DNA of 62,408 nucleotides from DAORHV01 sp964448405 (GCA_964448405.1 CAYUVW010000007.1:1-62408), one strand, 5' to 3'; counted from the stretch's first letter, positions 8,418 through 16,796 are shown. Numbers and translations: made by a program. The notes: generated by a model not told the origin, from the sequence alone.

Positions 8418-9002
8418 ATGGAACCAATCACAAATGCCATTTCCGCTCCAGAGAACGAAACTCCGGACCAGCGCGATATTCGTCTGAATAAAGATGTGGC
8501 TGCATTTAGTTATGTATGGATCATGTCGGTGGTTGTCTTTGCCAGTCGCCGCGATTCACCGTTTGCGCAGTATCATTCGAAGCAAGCTTGCATCCTGTTT
8601 CTTCTTAGCATTCCTGTTGCAATGATCCCATTTCTGGGACGCTACTTGGTCTTCATCGTCTTGGCCGGCATGTTGCTGGGCTTCATTAACGCCGCCAATG
8701 GTCGGCGCGAAGAGCTGCCGTTCGTCGGCAAGCTTGCCACCGGCGAAATGAAACCCAAGGACATCTGGAATCAAACCAAGCCGTACATGGACAAGTTGGT
8801 GCACATCTTTGCGCAAATGTTCAAGAAGCCCGATCATCCCGTTGAAAAGAATGCGGCGGCCTCTGCTGCAGCTGGAAAGCCGGCAGCGACACCGGCCGCT
8901 CCCGCGCAGCCTCCGGCACCAGCAGCACCGACAGTCAGTGTTTCCAGCACACCTACACCGCCGCCTGCTTCGCCGCTCGACAACTCAACGCCAAAGCCGT
9001 AA
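8418..9002 (+). CDS. DUF4870/Tic20-like small membrane protein with Pro/Ala-rich tail
   Basis: 194 aa. Residues about 25-95 carry two or three membrane helices with the SPFAQYHSKQA signature typical of DUF4870/Tic20-like proteins; residues from about 140 are a low-complexity Ala/Pro/Thr tail, probably disordered and cytoplasmic. The intervening stretch is basic and helical. It directly precedes pyrH, whose -10 box overlaps this stop codon. The family's function is not established. Confidence 0.7.
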   Translation: MEPITNAISAPENETPDQRDIRLNKDVAAFSYVWIMSVVVFASRRDSPFAQYHSKQACILFLLSIPVAMIPFLGRYLVFIVLAGMLLGFINAANGRREELPFVGKLATGEMKPKDIWNQTKPYMDKLVHIFAQMFKKPDHPVEKNAAASAAAGKPAATPAAPAQPPAPAAPTVSVSSTPTPPPASPLDNSTPKP

Positions 9003-9005
9003 TCT
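9000..9005 (+). promoter_or_regulatory. -10 box TAATCT before pyrH
   Basis: TAATCT overlaps the previous TAA stop and lies 7 nt before the pyrH ATG, matching the leaderless pattern. Confidence 0.4.
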
Positions 9006-9012
9006 CCCCACA

Positions 9013-9723
9013 ATGCCGAAACACTACCAACGCATCCTGTTGAAACTCTCGGGCGAAGCCCTGTCCAACGGTGATTTGGGGTTTGATTACTCCAAACTCC
9101 ACGACATCGCGCTACAGATTAAACAGGTAGTCGACAAAGATATTCAGGTGGTCATTGTGATCGGTGGTGGAAACATTTGGCGGTACCGCGATACGACCGA
9201 GTCGGGGATTGAGCGGACTGCAAGCGACGCTATGGGCATGCTTGCGACCATTATGAACGCCGTGGCATTGCAGTCTGCCTTGGAAAAAATCGGCACCTTT
9301 ACGCGTGTGTGCTCTGCCATCAACGTCCCGCAACTAGCCGAGCCGTATTTGCGTCGCCGCGCCGAGCGACACCTGGAAAAGAAGCGCGTGGTGATCTGTG
9401 CCGGCGGTACGGGAAACCCGTTCTTCACTACCGATTCCGCTGCCGCGCTGCGTGCATTGGAGCTGGAGTGCGACGCGTTGCTGAAAGCTTCCAACGTGGA
9501 TGGCGTGTACGACAAAGACCCCAACAAGCACAAAGACGCAAAGAAATACGAGAGCGTGACGTTCCAGGAAGTCATTGAGAAAAACCTGAAAGTCATGGAT
9601 CAATCCGCATTCAGCCTATGCCGCGATGGCAACTTGCCGATTGTGGTGTTCAACTTCAACAAACAAGGCGCGTTGCTCGAAGCCGCGCTTGGCAAGAAAG
9701 TCGGGACCGTCGTGCAGGGATAG
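9013..9723 (+). CDS. pyrH: Uridylate kinase (UMP kinase)
   Basis: 236 aa, usual length for bacterial PyrH, which phosphorylates UMP to UDP with ATP in pyrimidine synthesis. Visible amino-acid-kinase features: LLKLSGEAL near the N-terminus, VIGGGNIWR, a conserved DAMGMLATIMNA helix, AGGTGNPFFTTDSAAALRA, and LLKASNVDGVYDKDP. ATG 9013 is chosen because PyrH homology begins at KHYQRILLKLSGE; an upstream in-frame extension overlaps the previous gene. Next to frr, as in many bacteria. Confidence 0.96.
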   Translation: MPKHYQRILLKLSGEALSNGDLGFDYSKLHDIALQIKQVVDKDIQVVIVIGGGNIWRYRDTTESGIERTASDAMGMLATIMNAVALQSALEKIGTFTRVCSAINVPQLAEPYLRRRAERHLEKKRVVICAGGTGNPFFTTDSAAALRALELECDALLKASNVDGVYDKDPNKHKDAKKYESVTFQEVIEKNLKVMDQSAFSLCRDGNLPIVVFNFNKQGALLEAALGKKVGTVVQG

Positions 9724-9791
9724 GGGAGGGGAGTGACCTGCCAGCCATGCCAAGAAACGTTACGAGGTTGGTCGGTGAGTTCCAGGTGTGC

Positions 9792-9797
9792 TAGGAT
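9792..9797 (+). promoter_or_regulatory. -10 box TAGGAT before frr
   Basis: TAGGAT lies 9 nt before ATG 9807. Confidence 0.4.
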
Positions 9798-9806
9798 TCT
9801 TGCACT

Positions 9807-10349
9807 ATGGCTCACCCAGCAATCGCAGCGTTTCAGGACCACGTTTTGAAGACGCTTGAACATCTCCAGCAGGAATTCAGCAAGCTCCAGACCGGCCGCG
9901 CCAACGCTGCGGTATTAGAACACGTCAGTATCGATGCGTACGGCCAGCGCATGGAGCTCAAAGCAGTTGCCAGCATTTCGGTGCAGGACGCGCGCTCCAT
10001 CGTTATTCAGCCGTGGGATAAGTCAGTCCTCGGTGCAATCGAGAAAGCGCTGCAGCTCTCCGATTTAGGAGTCAGTCCGGTCAATGACGGCGTGGTCATT
10101 CGCTTGAATTTCCCTGCGATGACCGAAGAGCGCCGCAAGCACATCGTCAAAGTGGTTGGCACACTGTCCGAGGAAGCCAAAATCCGCATTCGCAAGGACC
10201 GCCAGACCGCCAACGACATTATTAAGGATATGGCCGACGAGGATGAAAAGGAGCGCGCTCAGAAAGAGCTCCAGAAACTCGTGGACGATGCCAATGCCAA
10301 GGTTGTTGCCTTGGCTGCCGCAAAGGACAAGGAAGTTATGACTGTGTGA
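9807..10349 (+). CDS. frr: Ribosome recycling factor
   Basis: 180 aa, typical for RRF, which with EF-G splits post-termination ribosomes. Conserved segments include the LQTGRANAAVLEHVSIDAYG region near the N-terminus, the central IQPWDKSVLGAIEKAL, VIRLNFPAMTEERRK, and the C-terminal helical RIRKDRQTANDIIKDMADEDE. Starts 83 nt after pyrH from its own probable leaderless promoter. Ends in a TGA, one of several in-frame TGA stops showing the standard code. Confidence 0.96.
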   Translation: MAHPAIAAFQDHVLKTLEHLQQEFSKLQTGRANAAVLEHVSIDAYGQRMELKAVASISVQDARSIVIQPWDKSVLGAIEKALQLSDLGVSPVNDGVVIRLNFPAMTEERRKHIVKVVGTLSEEAKIRIRKDRQTANDIIKDMADEDEKERAQKELQKLVDDANAKVVALAAAKDKEVMTV

Positions 10350-10363
10350 TTTCAAAGTTTAAT

Positions 10364-10415
10364 GTTGAAATTTCAACAGGCCGTTTTTGAAATTGGAATT
10401 TTTGTTTTGGAATTT
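10364..10415. other. AT-rich palindrome and direct repeats upstream of purQ
   Basis: GTTGAAATTTCAAC (10364-10377) is a perfect 14-bp palindrome, followed by T-rich repeats with TTGAAATTGGAATTT and TTGGAATTT cores. It could be an operator for purQ or a weak terminator for frr; nothing decides. Confidence 0.3.
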
Positions 10416-10435
10416 CCCATCGCAGCGTTCGATGG

Positions 10436-10441
10436 TACGAT
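10436..10441 (+). promoter_or_regulatory. -10 box TACGAT before purQ
   Basis: TACGAT ends 6 nt before ATG 10448. Confidence 0.4.
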
Positions 10442-10447
10442 CCGCGC

Positions 10448-11698
10448 ATGAGAAAGCCGCTCATCGCCATCCCCAGTTTTCCCGGCAGCAACGGAGAAGT
10501 CGATAACATGCGCGTGCTGCGCCGTTGTGGTTTCGAGTGCTTCGTGTTTCGCTGGAACGACTCACTGGAGAAGCTAAAGGACGTCGACGGCTATTTCTTC
10601 GGTGCCGGCTTCAGCTACGAGGACCGCGGCCGTTCCGGCATGGTCGCCGCTCGCGACCCGCTCTTTCGCCACATGCACGAGGAATCCAAGAAGGGGAAAG
10701 TCATCGTCGGCAACTGTAACGGCGCCCAGGTGCTCATCGAGAGCGGATTGGTGCCGGTAGGCGACGGACTGCGCATGTCGCTGGCCCACAATGCGATCAA
10801 ATCCGAAGACGGCAAATGGGTTTCGCCCGGGTTTTTGAACGAGTGGGTATGGATTACGCCTGCGTGCGCCAAAGACCGCTGCGCAACATCGGACTGGGAA
10901 GGCGCAATGCACATCCCCATCGCACACGGCGAGGGCCGATTCGTGACCAAAGATCCTGATCTCATCAGGGAATTGGAGAAGAACGGCCAGGTCGCGTTCC
11001 GCTACTGCGACGCCAAGGGTAATCCTTCCGAAAACCCGTCGGTAACACCCAATGGATCTACCGGCGGCATTGCCGGTGTGTGCAATCCCGACGGAAACGT
11101 GGTGGCCATCATGCCTCACCCCGAGCGTACAGAATTGGGCGACCGGTACTTCTTGTCCATGCGCACGTGGATCGAGAAGAAGCGGGGATTGAAGACGACC
11201 GTGAAATTCGGGCCGGCCAAGGATTTCTCAGACGTGAAGAACCGCACACCTAAACCGGTGGAGCTGTTTATCGACACCATTATCACCAATAACGAAGAGC
11301 GCACCGTGGAGCAGGCTGCCAAGCGCATTACCCCACAGCTGAAATTGAAACAGTACCGCTACATCGGCATGCAGAATACCGATGCCTGCACGAGTGCATT
11401 GTCGTCGCTTTCCACATTCAACGCCAACAAAGAAATAGCCTATGTTCGCGAGCGTGGTCAGTTCTACCGCTGGAACAGTGACAAGAAAGCACTGGAGAAG
11501 CGCGACGGGTCGCTCTTCAAGGGTGTTGCCCTGCTTCGCATGAATGAGCCCGACACGGGTGCCGGCGCCTTCGGCGACGGCAGTGACACCGGTATTTGCT
11601 ATGACTGCCGCGAAGTGGATGAGCAGCAGGTTTACGCCAGGGAAATGCTGGAAGTCTTCGGCAACCCGCACGCCTCCACCATTTTCCGTATGCAGTAA
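10448..11698 (+). CDS. purQ: Phosphoribosylformylglycinamidine synthase glutaminase (PurQ) with C-terminal extension
   Basis: 416 aa, against about 230 for ordinary PurQ. Residues 1 to about 245 form the class I glutamine amidotransferase supplying ammonia to PurL in purine synthesis: nucleophile C90 in GNCNGAQVL, GSTGGIAGVCNPDGNV and the MPHPER histidine/glutamate motif. Residues from about 265 carry an extra domain; PVELFIDTIITNNEERTVEQAAKRI faintly resembles PurS, which is otherwise missing here, so a PurQ-PurS fusion is possible (inference). A further CYDCRE segment follows. purL lies 42 kb away. The stop overlaps the next ATG by one base. Confidence 0.9.
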   Translation: MRKPLIAIPSFPGSNGEVDNMRVLRRCGFECFVFRWNDSLEKLKDVDGYFFGAGFSYEDRGRSGMVAARDPLFRHMHEESKKGKVIVGNCNGAQVLIESGLVPVGDGLRMSLAHNAIKSEDGKWVSPGFLNEWVWITPACAKDRCATSDWEGAMHIPIAHGEGRFVTKDPDLIRELEKNGQVAFRYCDAKGNPSENPSVTPNGSTGGIAGVCNPDGNVVAIMPHPERTELGDRYFLSMRTWIEKKRGLKTTVKFGPAKDFSDVKNRTPKPVELFIDTIITNNEERTVEQAAKRITPQLKLKQYRYIGMQNTDACTSALSSLSTFNANKEIAYVRERGQFYRWNSDKKALEKRDGSLFKGVALLRMNEPDTGAGAFGDGSDTGICYDCREVDEQQVYAREMLEVFGNPHASTIFRMQ

Positions 11699-12171
11699 TG
11701 GGCGCCAAGGCTCCCATTGCCGTCGTAGCGCATAACATCCGCTCGCTTTGGAATATCGGGGCCTTGTTCCGTACGTGCGATGCGCTTGGCATCGACCACC
11801 TGTACCTGACGGGCTATTCGGCCGTCCCGCCACGCAAGGAAATCTCCAAAACCGCACTGGGCGCCGAGGAATGGGTTCCGTGGTCGCATGAAAAGGACCC
11901 GGTTGCGGTGTTGGAGCGTCTTCGGAGCGAAGGGTACGTCATCGCGGGATTGGAAATCGCCGAAGGCAGCACCTCGTTGTACGACTACGATGCAAAAGGG
12001 CCTCAGTGCCTGGTATTAGGCCACGAAATCCTTGGTGTGCCCAAAGAGCTGCAAGACCGCTGCGACGTCATTGTGCATATTCCTATGCATGGTCGCAAAG
12101 AATCACTCAACGTTGCTGTAGCAGCTGGCATTGCCTTGTTTAGCTTACGTAAGCCAGCAGGACGGTCTTGA
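11698..12171 (+). CDS. SpoU/TrmH-family RNA 2'-O-methyltransferase
   Basis: 157 aa. SPOUT-fold SAM-dependent methyltransferase: N-terminal HNIRSLWNIGALFRTCDALG (motif 1, with the conserved N and R), central LVLGHEILGVPKELQDRCD (motif 2) and C-terminal IPMHGRKESLNVAVAAGIALF (motif 3, knot). It lacks the extra N-terminal RNA-binding domain of RlmB, so it resembles the minimal TrmL/SpoU type; target RNA unknown. Start overlaps purQ stop (TAATG), indicating coupling. Confidence 0.9.
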   Translation: MGAKAPIAVVAHNIRSLWNIGALFRTCDALGIDHLYLTGYSAVPPRKEISKTALGAEEWVPWSHEKDPVAVLERLRSEGYVIAGLEIAEGSTSLYDYDAKGPQCLVLGHEILGVPKELQDRCDVIVHIPMHGRKESLNVAVAAGIALFSLRKPAGRS

Positions 12172-12197
12172 GATGTTGTTTGAGGCGCGTAGTATGG

Positions 12198-12203
12198 TAT
12201 AAT
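12198..12203 (+). promoter_or_regulatory. -10 box TATAAT for the 12229 gene
   Basis: Consensus TATAAT 25 nt before ATG. The intervening leader is T-rich with no Shine-Dalgarno. Confidence 0.6.
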
Positions 12204-12228
12204 TTGTTCTGTTTCCAACATTTTTCGT

Positions 12229-12909
12229 ATGGCTGACCCCACGCCCGCAGGACAGAACCCACCTCCCCGCCCCGGTGATCCGGTGCCGACCGGAGGTTTG
12301 GATCCATCGCAGGTTTTCGGTTCCGCTCCCATGCCGCCACCACGCGCTCCTCAGGGCGCTGCACCTGCTTCTGCAGGATCGGGAGGCGCTGCACAACAGG
12401 CAGCTTCGGGTGCCGGCGCACCCCCAGTGCAGGATAACAGCCCTCCGCCTCCGCCCGTGGGTACTGTGGCGACGAAAGAAATGGGCTATGACGATGAAGA
12501 CATCAAAATTCTCGCTGAGGTTGGCAACTACCGCTTCGGTAGCATTACGGCAACCCTGAACAACGACAAAATCGTCGTACCGACTCACCCGGAAACAAAC
12601 TTCGATGAGCAAGGTTTCCTTACGTTCTTGCGCGGATCAATTTCGCTGACCAGAGACGAAAAGTGGCGCATTATTCAAGCCATTCCCAAGCTCAGCCAGT
12701 TCCAGATCGATGAGCTGCAAAAAATTCTGCAGGAAGAGCGCGCCAAGTTCATGCAGCTTTCTCCAAAGCACTTGCGGCACTTGCTCCAATTGGAGCGCAA
12801 GCATGCCGAAGACTGGAAGGATCTGCAGTCGTTGTACGTTCAGCAGAACGCAAAGCAGGCCGAGCAGTCACAGGCCGACGAAATCCGCAAGCAGTTGGGT
12901 CTTAGCTGA
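12229..12909 (+). CDS. Hypothetical protein with Pro-rich N-terminus
   Basis: 226 aa, not recognised. Residues 1-80 are a disordered Pro/Ala/Gly-rich stretch. From about 85 a folded alpha-rich part follows (YDDEDIKILAEVGNYRFGSITATLN, then a helical region ending LKHLLQLERKHAEDWKDL-like and a Gln-rich C-terminal helix). No signal peptide or membrane helix, so cytoplasmic. Convergent with the PilC-like gene, with only 3 nt between the stops. Confidence 0.75.
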   Translation: MADPTPAGQNPPPRPGDPVPTGGLDPSQVFGSAPMPPPRAPQGAAPASAGSGGAAQQAASGAGAPPVQDNSPPPPPVGTVATKEMGYDDEDIKILAEVGNYRFGSITATLNNDKIVVPTHPETNFDEQGFLTFLRGSISLTRDEKWRIIQAIPKLSQFQIDELQKILQEERAKFMQLSPKHLRHLLQLERKHAEDWKDLQSLYVQQNAKQAEQSQADEIRKQLGLS

Positions 12910-12912
12910 TTG

Positions 12913-13722
12913 CTAGCCGTAGATCAGCGTAAGGATGTACAGGCCGCAACCCAGCAGCAGGAAGAGTGCGCCGCTGAGTATTTTTCCGCGCAGAAGTTTG
13001 TGCAATGAGCTGAATGCCAGAAACAGAAAAATTGCTGTAATGAATCTGAAAATCAGCGGTGAGAAAAAGAAGCCCTCAACAATGGGGATGTCCCACGGCA
13101 TTTGTCGTTCAAACGTGTAATAACCCAATGCGACGAATGCAATGTACCAAGCCAACAACCAGCCCGCGTACAAGCGAATGGTGTCCACCAACGGATAATA
13201 GCGCTCCGTTTTTGCGGCCGAGCCCCTTGGTGAAGCAGCTACGGCGTCCATCTGTTTTTCAATGTCGTGAAACGCGGCAACAGGCTCTGCTTCCATTGCT
13301 GCAACAGGCGCTTTTTTTGCCGCACTCACCGGTACCGCTGCAGGTGCGGAATCGCGCTGCCAACGCAGCAAATCATCATCCTTGAATTGCGGAGTCACTC
13401 CAACCGGGGAAAGCATGTTGAGTGCAAGCTTTTGCTCCTGACGCAGTCGATCGAATGCATGGCGCTTGGACTCGGCTTGAATCGTTCCGCGGCGAATTGT
13501 TCCATCTGTTGCAGTACCTTCGAACGCAAACGATGTCGGTCCACCATCCGAGGGCTGAGTGCTTTTGCCTGCTTTACGCAAACGCATGGCTTCCGTGACG
13601 ACGACGTTCTCCAATTTTTGCCCCTGAAGCGCGACAGTTGCGGCTTCTATGCTTTCCGCTTCCACTGTTCCGCGAACATCTTTTCCTTCTTCATTCACGG
13701 CCTTGTACGAGAAGGTTGGCAT
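12913..13722 (-). CDS. Orphan membrane protein with two PilC/GspF N-terminal-like domains
   Basis: 269 aa from the ATG at 13722. Residues 1-45 (PTFSYKAVNEEGKDVRGTVEA...) match the opening of PilC/GspF type IV pilus and type II secretion inner-membrane proteins. A second diverged copy (TSFAFEGTATDGTIRRGTIQAES) follows at about 60-100. After a variable linker the C-terminus has about three membrane helices rather than the PilC membrane core. Start chosen by homology and by TATGCT 8 nt upstream. Possibly a membrane scaffold related to pilus assembly; function unproven. Confidence 0.7.
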   Translation of the reverse strand: MPTFSYKAVNEEGKDVRGTVEAESIEAATVALQGQKLENVVVTEAMRLRKAGKSTQPSDGGPTSFAFEGTATDGTIRRGTIQAESKRHAFDRLRQEQKLALNMLSPVGVTPQFKDDDLLRWQRDSAPAAVPVSAAKKAPVAAMEAEPVAAFHDIEKQMDAVAASPRGSAAKTERYYPLVDTIRLYAGWLLAWYIAFVALGYYTFERQMPWDIPIVEGFFFSPLIFRFITAIFLFLAFSSLHKLLRGKILSGALFLLLGCGLYILTLIYG

Positions 13723-13730
13723 GCACATAG

Positions 13731-13736
13731 AGCATA
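13731..13736 (-). promoter_or_regulatory. -10 box TATGCT, leaderless start at 13722
   Basis: Minus-strand TATGCT, 8 nt before ATG 13722. Confidence 0.5.
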
Positions 13737-13777
13737 CCACAAGCAACGGTGAAACAACCGATCGGTCGTCGCTTGGC

Positions 13778-14851
13778 TTACTCGTCCGGCGTGAAGCGCT
13801 GCATCTCGCTCAACATGTAGGTAACGGCCTCAGAAAGGCGCGCATCGGCCGTGATTTCGATGTGACGGCCATCCCAATCTTTGTAGCCGATGACCGTTCC
13901 TGCCTTTGTTTCCACTTTGCCATCTGCTCCACCTGCATTCTCAGAACTGCCTGCAATCAAGTTCAGCGCAATTACACCCTGGCCCAATGCTTGGATGTCG
14001 GTCATGCCGAATTCGACGCGCCAGAGCGTGGACGTGGTGGCGCCGAAAGACTTGTAGTACCAATTCTTGTGTACGGGAATGCAAAAACCGATGTGTCCGG
14101 TGCAGTATTTCTGAGTCCACAACGACGGAGTCGCGTAGTTTTGTTTCGCCATGAGCGTAATGTCGGATTCATTTGCCGATACAGACGAAGCAGCAGAAGA
14201 AACTGCGGCTGCAGAAGACGACTTGGACGAAGACGGAACGGCAGCTTTGGAAGAAGAGCTGGCGACCGCAGCAGTGGACGAAGAAGAAGAGGAGACAGAT
14301 GCCATGGAACTGGAGGACGTTGTAACTGCCGGAACACAAACTCCGCTGCAATCAGCGCCTCCGTGCATGGGGTCGCAGCTGTCGCTTTCGTCGTCGATGC
14401 AAGCCATATCCGCTGGACATGCAAAGCCTGCGATTCCGCCGCACATCTGTCCTTTCGAAGAAGAGGAGGCGGCAGAGGACTCGAGAACGACTACTTCATT
14501 GATGCGTAAAACGTTTTCCGTACCAGCGACCTTCAGTGAACCCCGCACATCGACACGTTTTCCAAGGTACGAGCCCAGCTGCAAATTGCCATCGGTGGAA
14601 ACGATCAACAATGCGCGGCCACTATCCAAAAGCAGTGTGTGCGTGGCATCGGTTGCAGTTGTAATGGTCAATGCGCCAACGGTACCCGTATAGGTAACGT
14701 TATTGGTTTCAGGCAGCTGCTCGCTGCTGGAAGAGTCCGACGACATCGCCTCGCTGGAAGACGTGGCCGTATTGCCGTCAGTCGAAGGTTGTGGCGTGCA
14801 ACCGGCAGCCACGAAGAGCGTTGCGAGCAGAAGAATGGCGCGTGTGTTCAT
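13778..14851 (-). CDS. Lipoprotein with Ser/Ala-rich linkers and a cysteine domain
   Basis: 357 aa from the ATG at 14851 (an upstream frame to 14935 lacks a signal). Signal peptide with lipobox FVAAGC, so a probable lipoprotein. Then a Ser-rich linker, a beta-rich domain (TYTGTVGALTITTATDATHTL... about 60-130), a cysteine motif CGGIAGFACPADMACIDD ending GADCSGVCVP, long Ser/Ala linkers like those of the 1-7.5 kb array, and a C-terminal domain (YCTGHIGFCIPVHKNWYYKSFG...). The cysteine motif recurs in bacterial secreted proteins; function unknown. Confidence 0.75.
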   Translation of the reverse strand: MNTRAILLLATLFVAAGCTPQPSTDGNTATSSSEAMSSDSSSSEQLPETNNVTYTGTVGALTITTATDATHTLLLDSGRALLIVSTDGNLQLGSYLGKRVDVRGSLKVAGTENVLRINEVVVLESSAASSSSKGQMCGGIAGFACPADMACIDDESDSCDPMHGGADCSGVCVPAVTTSSSSMASVSSSSSSTAAVASSSSKAAVPSSSKSSSAAAVSSAASSVSANESDITLMAKQNYATPSLWTQKYCTGHIGFCIPVHKNWYYKSFGATTSTLWRVEFGMTDIQALGQGVIALNLIAGSSENAGGADGKVETKAGTVIGYKDWDGRHIEITADARLSEAVTYMLSEMQRFTPDE

Positions 14852-14887
14852 CGAATGAAAGGAAGTGAAGCAAAACGTTGCGACGCA

Positions 14888-14893
14888 AGTATA
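14888..14893 (-). promoter_or_regulatory. -10 box TATACT for the lipoprotein
   Basis: Minus-strand TATACT 36 nt upstream of ATG 14851; a GTGACA/TGTGAC -35-like element lies about 15-16 nt further up. The leader is pyrimidine-rich. Confidence 0.5.
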
Positions 14894-14950
14894 GGCCGTG
14901 CAATGCAGTGTCACAACAGATCGGAGGATGCGCATCGGAAATGAATCCTG

Positions 14951-14956
14951 TACAGT
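14951..14956 (+). promoter_or_regulatory. -10 box TACAGT before the aminopeptidase
   Basis: TACAGT ends 6 nt before ATG 14963; divergent from the lipoprotein promoter. Confidence 0.45.
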
Positions 14957-14962
14957 GCCCGT

Positions 14963-16162
14963 ATGTACACACCATCACATTCGATTTTGAAAAACTATGC
15001 GGATTTGCTCGTGAAGTTCGCCCTGAACGGCGGTGAAGGAGTTCGCCCCAAGCAGGTGGTGCAAATCAACATTCCCGACGTTGCCAAGCCGCTCTATGCA
15101 GCGTTACTGGAGTCCATTTTGGAAGCGGGCGCGTACCCGAAAGTACAATTGATTCCCACGCAAACAGACAAAATATTCTTCCAAAAAGCCAGCGATGATC
15201 AACTGACGTTTTTCCCCGAGGCGTTCAAGCATGCCGAGGCAAATCTTATCGATCACCAGATTTCCATTATTGCGGAGGCGGACCCCTCGGAACTGAAAGA
15301 CGTTGATCCAAAACGCATGTTCAAGGCCATGGATGCACGTCGAAAATTCCGCGACTGGCTGTTTAAGAAGGAGCAGGAAGGAAAATTTACGTGGACGCTG
15401 GCTCTGTATGCAACCGAAGCCATGGCCAAGGAAGCAGGTATGACGCTGGAGCAATATTGGCAGGAGATCATTACGGGATGCTATCTGGATTCAAAAAATC
15501 CCATCGCCGAATGGCAGAAGCTGTTTGTTGAACAGGAGCGCATTAAGGCGGCGCTGGATGCTTTGCAGATTGAGCATGTGCATGTAGAAGGAGCACGCAT
15601 TGATTTGATTGTGAAACTCGGCCCCAATCGACGTTGGCTTGGCGGAAGCGGCAGGAACATTCCCAGCTACGAGTTGTTCATTTCGCCGGATTGGCGAGGA
15701 ACGCAGGGAAAAATCTATTTCAACCAACCGCTGTATCGCTACGGCAACATTCTTCGTGACATCGAGCTTGAATTCAAAGACGGACTGGTTACCAGGGCCA
15801 TTGCAAAAGAGGGCCAGAGCGTGCTCGACAGCATGTTGGAGCGCAACAACGCAAACAAGATCGGCGAATACTCACTGACCGATAAGCGCTTCTCTCGTAT
15901 TACCAAGTTCATGGCAAACACGTTGTACGACGAAAACATCGGTGGTGAGTTCGGCAATACGCACCTTGCAGTTGGCCGGGCATATAAGGACAGCTACCCC
16001 GGGGATATGTCCAAGCCGACCGAAAAGGATTGGGATGCCTGGGGCTACAACGATTCTCCCGAGCATACTGACATCATTTCCACCGAGGACCGTGTCGTAA
16101 CCGCATATTTGCCAAACGGTTCCAAGAAGGTGATCTTCAAGGATGGCATGTTCCAGCTGTAG
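14963..16162 (+). CDS. M29-family metalloaminopeptidase
   Basis: 399 aa, normal for peptidase family M29 (AmpS/aminopeptidase T), cytoplasmic enzymes with two metal ions that remove N-terminal residues from peptides. Matching features: N-terminal NYADLLVKFALNGGEGVRP, the central ELFISPDWRGTQGKIYFNQP region, the metal-site segment GEFGNTHLAVGRAYKDSYPG, and the C-terminal SPEHTDIISTEDRVVTAYLP with its metal-binding His-Thr-Asp. It was probably used in peptide salvage. No signal peptide. Confidence 0.92.
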   Translation: MYTPSHSILKNYADLLVKFALNGGEGVRPKQVVQINIPDVAKPLYAALLESILEAGAYPKVQLIPTQTDKIFFQKASDDQLTFFPEAFKHAEANLIDHQISIIAEADPSELKDVDPKRMFKAMDARRKFRDWLFKKEQEGKFTWTLALYATEAMAKEAGMTLEQYWQEIITGCYLDSKNPIAEWQKLFVEQERIKAALDALQIEHVHVEGARIDLIVKLGPNRRWLGGSGRNIPSYELFISPDWRGTQGKIYFNQPLYRYGNILRDIELEFKDGLVTRAIAKEGQSVLDSMLERNNANKIGEYSLTDKRFSRITKFMANTLYDENIGGEFGNTHLAVGRAYKDSYPGDMSKPTEKDWDAWGYNDSPEHTDIISTEDRVVTAYLPNGSKKVIFKDGMFQL

Positions 16163-16164
16163 TA

Positions 16165-16782
16165 CTACTTGCGAACGTACAAATACACCGTTGCCGTGCC
16201 CCAGCCCATGGTGCAGCTTTCTACCTTCAGCTGTTCAAAGCATTCCATTTCCAGGCGGCGACTGACGCACGCCAAAATGGTTCCGGGGCGGACTTCCGAG
16301 CATTTCCTGGTGAACTTGGACATCATTTCGTCGGAAAAGCAGGTCGTGCAGTGCGCAAGTACCACATCTGTCGTGGAGACGTCGGTAGCTAAAATGTCGT
16401 CGTTGCGGAACTCCAGTTCGCAGTGTCGCTTTGTTTCGGGTAATAGCGGGCGGACCTCGGAATCAAAGCGACCGCCGACCTGAAGGGCGGCATCATGGAG
16501 ATCGGCAACAAGCTCCACGCCTATGGATCGCTCAAAATCCCCGATAATCGGCGCGAGAACAACTGCTTTGCCGGTTCCTGAGCCCAGGTCGCAAAATACA
16601 CCTTTGGATGAAGGCAGCATGCCGATAATGCTTTTCATGGATTGCGGAGTCACTTCACCGTACGTGAAGTCCGCGTTGTTGTACTCCTGACGCTTGTCAC
16701 GTCCGTTGGCCGAAAGTGCGTAGCCATTCACGTCAGTGAAGAGCTTGTCGTGAATTTCATCTGCAGTGAGGCATGTTTGCAT
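16165..16782 (-). CDS. DOT1-like SAM-dependent methyltransferase
   Basis: 205 aa. Residues 63-72 (FCDLGSGTGK) are the SAM-binding motif I; YGEVTPQSMKSII before it and GDFERSIGVEL after it resemble the catalytic core of DOT1 (histone lysine methyltransferase fold), as do F/L-R-N-D-D-I-L and the later D-V-V-L-A-H-C strand. Histones are not expected, so the substrate is unknown; bacterial DOT1-like proteins are seen sporadically. The stop is 2 nt from the aminopeptidase stop (convergent). TATAGT sits 8 nt before the start. Confidence 0.72.
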   Translation of the reverse strand: MQTCLTADEIHDKLFTDVNGYALSANGRDKRQEYNNADFTYGEVTPQSMKSIIGMLPSSKGVFCDLGSGTGKAVVLAPIIGDFERSIGVELVADLHDAALQVGGRFDSEVRPLLPETKRHCELEFRNDDILATDVSTTDVVLAHCTTCFSDEMMSKFTRKCSEVRPGTILACVSRRLEMECFEQLKVESCTMGWGTATVYLYVRK

Positions 16783-16790
16783 ATCAAAGC

Positions 16791-16796
16791 ACTATA
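16791..16796 (-). promoter_or_regulatory. -10 box TATAGT, leaderless start at 16782
   Basis: Minus-strand TATAGT, 8 nt before ATG 16782. Confidence 0.5.
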
